Part shown: in pieces, positions 6,536 through 10,454 of the stretch
Numbering within the stretch: position 1 is the first letter of the stretch
Layout of the letters: the number at the start of each line of letters is the position of its first letter
Made by a program: the position numbers and the translations under genes
Source: Bacteroidota bacterium
Lineage (GTDB): Bacteria > Bacteroidota > Bacteroidia > Flavobacteriales > Flavobacteriaceae
Direction of reading: 5' to 3'
Assembly (NCBI GenBank): GCA_021793135.1
Contig: JAJYTI010000065.1
Span: 1 to 10,454, forward strand
DNA: 10,454 bases
The notes under the pieces: model-generated
What the model was told of the DNA's origin: nothing
What the model saw: the letters and a program-made list of their open reading frames with translations, nothing else
Databases searched by the model: none

Positions 6536-8050
6536 TTAAATAAGTGATTTTTGTGTCATTTCCTTTGGTTGCTCTATACCTAATAGTTTTAATATAGTAG
6601 GAGCAATATCTCCTAGAATACCTGGTTGCACTTCTTTAATATCTTCATCGACAATGATAAGTGGAACAGGATTGGTAGTATGTGCTGTATTTGGGCTTCC
6701 GTCTGAATTCATCATAGTTTCACTATTACCATGATCGGCCAAGATGATACTTGTGTAGCCAGATTCTTTTGCTTGATTTACAACATCTCTAACACAAGCA
6801 TCTACGGTTTCGCAAGCACGTATAGCAGCTTTAAAATCTCCTGTATGTCCTACCATATCTGGATTTGCAAAGTTAAGACATATAAAGTCAGCCGTTTTGT
6901 TTTTTAATTCAGGTACAATTTTGTCTCTAATATCATAAGCGCTCATCTCTGGTTGCAAATCGTAAGTTGCTACTTTTGGTGATGGACATAGGATGCGTTT
7001 TTCTCCTTTGAATGGAACTTCTCGTCCTCCAGAAAAGAAATAAGTTACATGTGGGTATTTTTCGGTTTCCGCAATACGAATCTGCGTTTTATTGTGCTTC
7101 TCTAATACTTCGCCCAATGTGTTATGAAGATTTTCTTTTCTATAAACTACTTCTATATTTTGGAAAGAATCATCGTAAGAAGTAAGTGTTATAAAATGAA
7201 GGGGTAGCGTATGCATACCGTTTTCCACAAAGTTTTCTTGAGTGAGGGCTTGAGTTAATTGTCTTCCGCGATCGGTACGGAAATTAAAGAATATAACTAC
7301 ATCATTCTCTCGAATAGTTGCTATAGGTTTATTGTTTTCTGTTAGTACAATAGGTTTTATGAACTCATCAGTAAAACCAGCTTCATAACTTTCTTCAATT
7401 GCTGTAACAGGACAAGTTGCTGTTTTACCTTTTCCGTTTACTAATAAGTGGTATGCTTCTGCAATTCTTTCCCAACGTCTATCTCTATCCATAGCATAAT
7501 ATCGACCAACGATAGAGGCAAGTTTTCCAGTAGTTTTCTGCATAAACTCAGTAAGACGATTTATATAACCAATGCTCGATTTAGGATCTACATCTCTACC
7601 ATCAGTAAAAGCATGTACATACACATTTTCTAAGTCATGTTGTTTTGCAGCTTTTAGCATACCTTCTAGATGATTGATGTGAGAGTGTACACCTCCATCG
7701 GATAATAAACCTATGAAATGAAGATTCCTATTATTATCCTTAGCATACTGGAATGCATCTACTAACACTTGTTCTTTGCTAATGTCTCCATTCTCTACTG
7801 CAATGTTTATTTTTGCTAAGTCTTGATATACAATTCTTCCCGCACCTAAATTCATGTGACCAACCTCACTATTACCCATTTGACCATCTGGTAAACCTAC
7901 ATTTCTTCCGTCTGTACGTAAAGTAGTATTAGGATAGTCTTGTAATAATTGATCTATATAAGGTGTGTTTGCTTGCGCTACGGCCGATACCTTTGGGTCG
8001 ATTGTACATCCCCAACCGTCTAAGATAAGTAATATTGTTTTTTTGTCCAT
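6536..8050 (-). CDS. gpmI: 2,3-bisphosphoglycerate-independent phosphoglycerate mutase
   Basis: This enzyme interconverts 3- and 2-phosphoglycerate in glycolysis and gluconeogenesis and needs two Mn2+ ions. The sequence has the complete alkaline-phosphatase-superfamily site: Asp11 (LDGWG), nucleophile Ser61 (MGNSEVGHMN), His122 (GGVHSH), Asp150-Arg152 (FTDGRD), Arg258/Arg261 (FNFRTDRGRQ), Lys331 (ETEKYPHVTYFFSGG), Asp398/His402 (NPDMVGHTGD), Asp439-His440 (ADHGNSE) and His457 (NTAHTTNPVP). These fall close to the Geobacillus enzyme numbering. The length of 504 is just under the usual 505-515. The ATG gives the standard start MDKKTILLILDGWG. It is the first gene of a five-gene leftward run and has a TAnnTTTG-like element only 5 nt upstream of its start codon. 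Confidence 0.97.
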   Translation of the reverse strand: MDKKTILLILDGWGCTIDPKVSAVAQANTPYIDQLLQDYPNTTLRTDGRNVGLPDGQMGNSEVGHMNLGAGRIVYQDLAKINIAVENGDISKEQVLVDAFQYAKDNNRNLHFIGLLSDGGVHSHINHLEGMLKAAKQHDLENVYVHAFTDGRDVDPKSSIGYINRLTEFMQKTTGKLASIVGRYYAMDRDRRWERIAEAYHLLVNGKGKTATCPVTAIEESYEAGFTDEFIKPIVLTENNKPIATIRENDVVIFFNFRTDRGRQLTQALTQENFVENGMHTLPLHFITLTSYDDSFQNIEVVYRKENLHNTLGEVLEKHNKTQIRIAETEKYPHVTYFFSGGREVPFKGEKRILCPSPKVATYDLQPEMSAYDIRDKIVPELKNKTADFICLNFANPDMVGHTGDFKAAIRACETVDACVRDVVNQAKESGYTSIILADHGNSETMMNSDGSPNTAHTTNPVPLIIVDEDIKEVQPGILGDIAPTILKLLGIEQPKEMTQKSLI

Positions 8051-8055
8051 AAGTA

Positions 8056-8063
8056 CAAAGATA
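8056..8063 (-). promoter_or_regulatory. Possible -7 promoter element of gpmI operon
   Basis: On the minus strand the bases TATCTTTG match the Bacteroidetes -7 consensus TAnnTTTG exactly and lie 5 nt before the gpmI ATG. If used, transcription would begin at or within a few bases of the start codon, giving a leaderless or nearly leaderless mRNA. I found no TTG at the expected 17-23 nt upstream, so support rests on the -7 match and its position. Confidence 0.4.
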
Positions 8064-8236
8064 AGAACATCTGTGTTTTTAAAAGTCTTAATATATGTAA
8101 AATAGCAAATAGTAAGCTATTGATAAAATTCTTTACTACCGTTGTATATGCCAATAGAGAAATATGCTTTGAATAGCCTAGTAAAATTATAGAATTGATT
8201 TTTATATGAAAACGATAGTAAAGTTAATAATAAACA

Positions 8237-8292
8237 AACTAGGTTTTAAGTTAATTAACTAATTTATTAGTTGTCTAACTAATAAATTAGTT
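8237..8292. repeat. Three tandem 20-bp dyad repeats, operator-like array
   Basis: Three units begin at 8237, 8257 and 8277, exactly 20 bp apart. Units 2 and 3 read AACTAATTTATTAGTT and AACTAATAAATTAGTT; each is a dyad AACTAA-N4-TTAGTT. Unit 1 is a degenerate copy (AACTAGGTTTTAAGTT). Spacers between units are 4 nt and differ (AATT, GTCT). Units 2 and 3 are also perfect reverse complements of each other, giving a 16-bp inverted repeat around GTCT (8257-8292). The junctions form AGTT-N4-AACT palindromes at 8249-8260 and 8269-8280. The 20-bp phasing puts copies nearly on the same helix face, as for cooperatively bound repressors or activators. The array overlaps the promoter of the barrel gene. 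Confidence 0.8.
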
Positions 8293-8300
8293 TATATTTG
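8271..8300 (+). promoter_or_regulatory. Bacteroidetes-type promoter of the barrel gene
   Basis: TTG at 8271-8273, a 19-bp spacer, then TATATTTG at 8293-8300 fully match the Bacteroidetes sigma-ABfr consensus TTG-N17-23-TAnnTTTG. Transcription would start a few bases after 8300, leaving a leader of roughly 85-90 nt before the ATG at 8394. The -33 element sits at the centre of the inverted repeat and unit 3 of the repeat array fills the spacer, so a protein bound there should compete with RNA polymerase. Confidence 0.75.
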
Positions 8301-8393
8301 AACTTGTAAGAATGATAATTAAGTTTTTTTATTGATTTTACACTTGACTTTGATAAATACAGACATGTTAATAACTTAAATTATTTAGACAAA

Positions 8394-9044
8394 ATGAAAA
8401 ACTATCTATTTCAAAAAGTACTATTTGTATTATTTTTATTAATCCCTATACTCGCAATAGGTCAGGAAAGAAAAAATCCCAATTTAAATTTAAGTTTTTA
8501 TTATAAAACAGGGAACACTAAGATAAACTCTCTTGAATACAAAAACTTGAATGGAAATTCAGAAGTCATTGAATTGGTGCTTGCATCGAAGTTTGGCCGA
8601 AATTTAAATTCGCAATTAGAAATTGGTTTAAATTTTAATCAGTTTTCATCGAATATTGCTTCTATATCAGAGGGCTCTGTTATCAATAACTCTTTAGAAA
8701 TTAATTACCTACAGATACCTATAACTATAGCTCGATATTTTAATTTATCGAGTGGAGGTGAGAGGAGCTTGGTTGAGCCTTATATAAAGTCTGGTATTGT
8801 TGCGAGTAAACATTTACAAAGCACAAGCAGTTCTATAAACTTTAAGGACAAAGTTTCTTCCCAGGGTTGGGATGCATATTTGAAAGGAGGTTTTGGTATA
8901 GCTTTGAATATGGATAGCAATTGGCAAGCCAATATAGGTGTAGAAGGTATAATGAGTTTTAGAAAAGATAGAGATATTAATAAGAGTCTAAAACCTACTA
9001 TGGAAGGAATGTATATATTTTTAGGAATTACGTATAAATTCTAA
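8394..9044 (+). CDS. Outer-membrane beta-barrel protein, unknown role
   Basis: A 216-residue exported protein. The signal peptide (about residues 1-23, hydrophobic core VLFVLFLLIPILA) has a likely cleavage site AIG|Q at 23/24. The mature part has no long hydrophobic helix. It has alternating polar and nonpolar strands separated by Ser/Asn/Gly turns, such as LNLSFYYKTG, SQLEIGLNFNQF, NYLQIPITIARYF, YLKGGFGIALNM and MYIFLGITYKF. It ends in Phe, as outer-membrane barrels usually do. This fits the small 8-10-stranded 'outer membrane beta-barrel' (OMP_b-brl-like, porin family) proteins of Bacteroidetes. The substrate or role is unknown. It appears to be transcribed alone from a promoter overlapped by an operator-like repeat array, so it is probably conditionally expressed. 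A hairpin follows it. Confidence 0.8.
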   Translation: MKNYLFQKVLFVLFLLIPILAIGQERKNPNLNLSFYYKTGNTKINSLEYKNLNGNSEVIELVLASKFGRNLNSQLEIGLNFNQFSSNIASISEGSVINNSLEINYLQIPITIARYFNLSSGGERSLVEPYIKSGIVASKHLQSTSSSINFKDKVSSQGWDAYLKGGFGIALNMDSNWQANIGVEGIMSFRKDRDINKSLKPTMEGMYIFLGITYKF

Positions 9045-9059
9045 TTATTAGTTACTAAT

Positions 9060-9094
9060 TAACCCATTGCATTTTTTTATAATACAATGGGTTA
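9060..9094. terminator. Hairpin between convergent barrel and carboxypeptidase genes
   Basis: TAACCCATTG (9060-9069) pairs perfectly with CAATGGGTTA (9085-9094) around a 15-nt AT-rich loop. It lies 15 bp after the barrel gene stop and 22 bp from the carboxypeptidase gene stop, the right place for a bidirectional terminator. Neither side has a clean T-tract immediately after the stem, so its efficiency is uncertain. Confidence 0.55.
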
Positions 9095-9116
9095 GAGATA
9101 ATTTAATCAAATATGT

Positions 9117-9857
9117 TTATGGTAGTAATTTAGGATTTATATCCAATATGTTTTCTTGATAATATGCTTCGATAAATTCATTAGAAAGAACAGTTTGCCC
9201 TGATAGTTTTTCATTTCCAATGATTTCTTCAAAATCTAAACATAAAAACTCTTCTAGCATAAGTACAGAAATGGGTTTGTAACTAAAATGCCAAGGCTCA
9301 TAATTAAAACCTTTTCTATCTTCTTTGTTGGTATATACTTCATAAAACCCAAACGATTCTGAATGTTCATCAAGCCACTTTTTCATTTTTGTATATACAC
9401 CATTCCCATGATAATTTTCTTCTTCTAGAACACTTGTCGGCTGCGGTTGGTTCGCATCTATTATATCCATGTCGGTTCCCCAATGATGTCTAGAAGTTCC
9501 AGGAATGGTAGAATATTCTATAATTTTAGCGATACTTTGGGTAGGCGTAAGGCCTTGTTGTGTATAGCTTGCATACTTACTTTCGTAAATTTGCTTTTGT
9601 CTATCGTATGATCGGAATCCAGAAACTACTTGTATATTAATTTTGTCTCTCATCGCTGCTTTTTTCATTTTTAAAAAAGCATTCCATACATCTCTTTGTA
9701 AGAGTTGTTGATTGTCACCTATTAAATCTAATCCACCTTTACCTGTCAATTGTGACGGAGTAAAATTGTTTGGATTACTTGCAAGTAGACTCAAAGGGGA
9801 TATATGCATGGCAACTCCGGCCAGAAACATCCCTTTTATAAATTCCTTTCTTTTCAT
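9117..9857 (-). CDS. VanY-type D-alanyl-D-alanine carboxypeptidase (peptidase M15B)
   Basis: A zinc peptidase of the VanY/DacB-like M15 family, expected to trim the terminal D-Ala from peptidoglycan stem peptides outside the cytoplasm. The core starts with VVSGFRSYDRQKQIY (77-91), where Arg82 is the conserved carboxylate-binding region. The zinc motif SxHxxGxxxD is SRHHWGTDMD (122-131), giving His124 and Asp131; the catalytic Glu187 and third ligand His190 are in EPWHF. The N-terminus (MKRKEFIKGMFLAGVAMHIS) resembles a Tat signal with the RR pair changed to RK, followed by a hydrophobic stretch and a possible cleavage near LLAS. Export is likely; the route is uncertain. The gene starts at the base right after the peptidase E stop, so the two are probably co-translated. 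Confidence 0.9.
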   Translation of the reverse strand: MKRKEFIKGMFLAGVAMHISPLSLLASNPNNFTPSQLTGKGGLDLIGDNQQLLQRDVWNAFLKMKKAAMRDKINIQVVSGFRSYDRQKQIYESKYASYTQQGLTPTQSIAKIIEYSTIPGTSRHHWGTDMDIIDANQPQPTSVLEEENYHGNGVYTKMKKWLDEHSESFGFYEVYTNKEDRKGFNYEPWHFSYKPISVLMLEEFLCLDFEEIIGNEKLSGQTVLSNEFIEAYYQENILDINPKLLP

Positions 9858-10454
9858 TTATCTTAGATTACTAAGGTCGGTTCCAGTAGGAACTTCTTCC
9901 GCATCTTTATTTTGCTCAAAAATTCTTGCGTCTAATTCACCTCGAAGCATAATAGTATTACCTTTCACTTCTAACCAACTTCCTTCTCTTAGTCCTACTA
10001 CTGGAGTGGCATTTTGGCTGTGGAATTCATTAATTCTTGTCTCACGCGTTTCTCCCATATGTGTGCTGTTAATATCTGGATCTAAATAGTGTGGATTGAT
10101 ATTAAAAGGTAATGCACCAATAGTGTCAAAACTTGGTGGATAAACAATAGGCATATCATTGGTAGTGCGCATGGTTTGTCCACAAATATTGCTTCCAGCA
10201 CTAGTTCCTAGATAGGGAGTCCCGCTATTTATAGCATCTCTTAAAGCTTGAAGTACTTCTTGTTCATACAGCATCTTAACTAATAAAAAAGTATTTCCAC
10301 CACCAGTAAAAATTCCTTCAGCTTCTTCCAATGCTTTTTGTGGGTTGTTAAATGTATGCAAGCCTTTAAGTTGGATTCCTATTTTGGAGAATGCTTCTTG
10401 GGCTTTTTCAGTATAGACATCATGCGATATTCCGCTAGGTCTAGCATAAGGAAT
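9858..10454 (-). CDS. pepE: Peptidase E (alpha-aspartyl dipeptidase), N-terminus outside window
   Basis: Peptidase E is a cytoplasmic serine peptidase (family S51) that cleaves Asp-X dipeptides. The frame is open to the window edge: 31 codons upstream of the TTG at 10361 read IPYARPSGISHDVYTEKAQ, clearly homologous to the PepE segment before the GGGNTF motif, so the TTG is an internal leucine. About 198 residues are visible of a usual ~230, so roughly 35-40 N-terminal residues are missing. Visible features in order are EGIFTGGGNTFLL, the nucleophile elbow YLGTSAGSN (Ser85 of the visible part), RTTNDMPIV (Asp100) and NINPHY (His122), corresponding to the Ser-His-Asp triad of the Salmonella enzyme. 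The stop directly abuts the start of the carboxypeptidase gene, which suggests one operon and a possible shared role in peptide turnover. Confidence 0.93.
   Translation of the reverse strand: MPYARPSGISHDVYTEKAQEAFSKIGIQLKGLHTFNNPQKALEEAEGIFTGGGNTFLLVKMLYEQEVLQALRDAINSGTPYLGTSAGSNICGQTMRTTNDMPIVYPPSFDTIGALPFNINPHYLDPDINSTHMGETRETRINEFHSQNATPVVGLREGSWLEVKGNTIMLRGELDARIFEQNKDAEEVPTGTDLSNLR

Larger units (their letters stand above)
8051..8393. other. Divergent intergenic region between gpmI and barrel gene
   Basis: This 343-bp, very AT-rich region separates two divergently read genes. From left to right it holds the possible gpmI -7 element, a small weak inverted repeat (AATAGC 8101-8106 with GCTATT 8116-8121), a stretch to about 8236 in which I recognise nothing, then the triple dyad repeat and core promoter of the barrel gene, and finally an approximately 85-nt leader with no clear structure. 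I see no RNA gene. The only short ORF of note encodes 18 residues (8206-8262) and is not convincing. Confidence 0.7.

Noticed and set aside
8206..8262. An 18-codon ORF (MKTIVKLIINKLGFKLIN) ending inside the repeat array
   Set aside because: It lies upstream of the mapped promoter consensus, has no promoter of its own, and low-complexity Lys/Ile/Leu/Asn content is expected of AT-rich DNA.
8257..8292. Perfect inverted repeat read as a transcription terminator or MITE remnant
   Set aside because: No gene reads into it from the left, the stem is nearly all A-T, there are no flanking target duplications, and it overlaps a consensus promoter.
8305..8325. GATAAT-containing stretch resembling a Fur box
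   Set aside because: Only a partial match on one side of the dyad, so not distinguishable from background.
9041..9060. A further TTAGTT/ACTAAT-like palindrome after the barrel gene, similar to the upstream operator half-sites
   Set aside because: It is short, lacks the 20-bp phasing, and is easily produced by chance in AT-rich spacer sequence.
9712..10089. 125-codon plus-strand ORF opposite pepE and the carboxypeptidase gene
   Set aside because: It is antisense to two clearly homologous genes across their junction, and its sequence has no recognisable domain.
10359..10361. TTG as start codon of pepE
   Set aside because: The 31 upstream codons to the window edge are in frame and match the peptidase E N-terminal region.

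Overview
The window looks like chromosomal DNA from a marine-type Flavobacteriaceae member (Bacteroidota). The grounds are its AT-rich composition, the sodium-pumping NADH:quinone reductase (Nqr) genes in flavobacterial arrangement, absence of clear Shine-Dalgarno sites, a perfect Bacteroidetes-type promoter (TTG-N19-TAnnTTTG), lipoprotein and outer-membrane signal sequences, and protein sequences closest to flavobacterial versions of these families. This placement comes from recall of the families, not from a search.

Layout. (1) 1-2487, + strand: the 3' end of the nqr operon (nqrD truncated at the window edge, nqrE, nqrF), closed by a strong hairpin. (2) 2577-3943, + strand: a 119-aa protein of unknown function overlaps by 4 bp with apbE, a lipoprotein FMN transferase of the type that flavinylates NqrB and NqrC. 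(3) 8050-3940, - strand: a tightly spaced five-gene run reading gpmI, a lone-cysteine thioredoxin-fold lipoprotein, a small HAD-type phosphatase-like protein, map, and a class I methyltransferase. It meets apbE tail to tail with a 4-bp overlap of stop codons. (4) 8051-8393: a divergent intergenic region with a core promoter for the next gene, overlapped by three tandem 20-bp dyad repeats that look like an operator array. (5) 8394-9044, + strand: a small outer-membrane beta-barrel protein. (6) 10454-9117, - strand: the 3' part of a peptidase E gene directly abutting a VanY-type D-Ala-D-Ala carboxypeptidase. A hairpin separates its end from the end of the barrel gene.

Functionally, regions 1-2 form the respiratory Na+ pump together with its flavin-insertion factor. 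Region 3 combines lower glycolysis with protein N-terminal maturation and several less defined proteins. Region 6 pairs a cytoplasmic Asp-dipeptidase with an exported peptidoglycan-type carboxypeptidase. Most of the window is ordinary core-genome content. The two points most worth following are the operator-like repeat array at 8237-8292 and the conserved-looking orphan protein between nqrF and apbE. I see no mobile element, CRISPR array, tRNA or rRNA.
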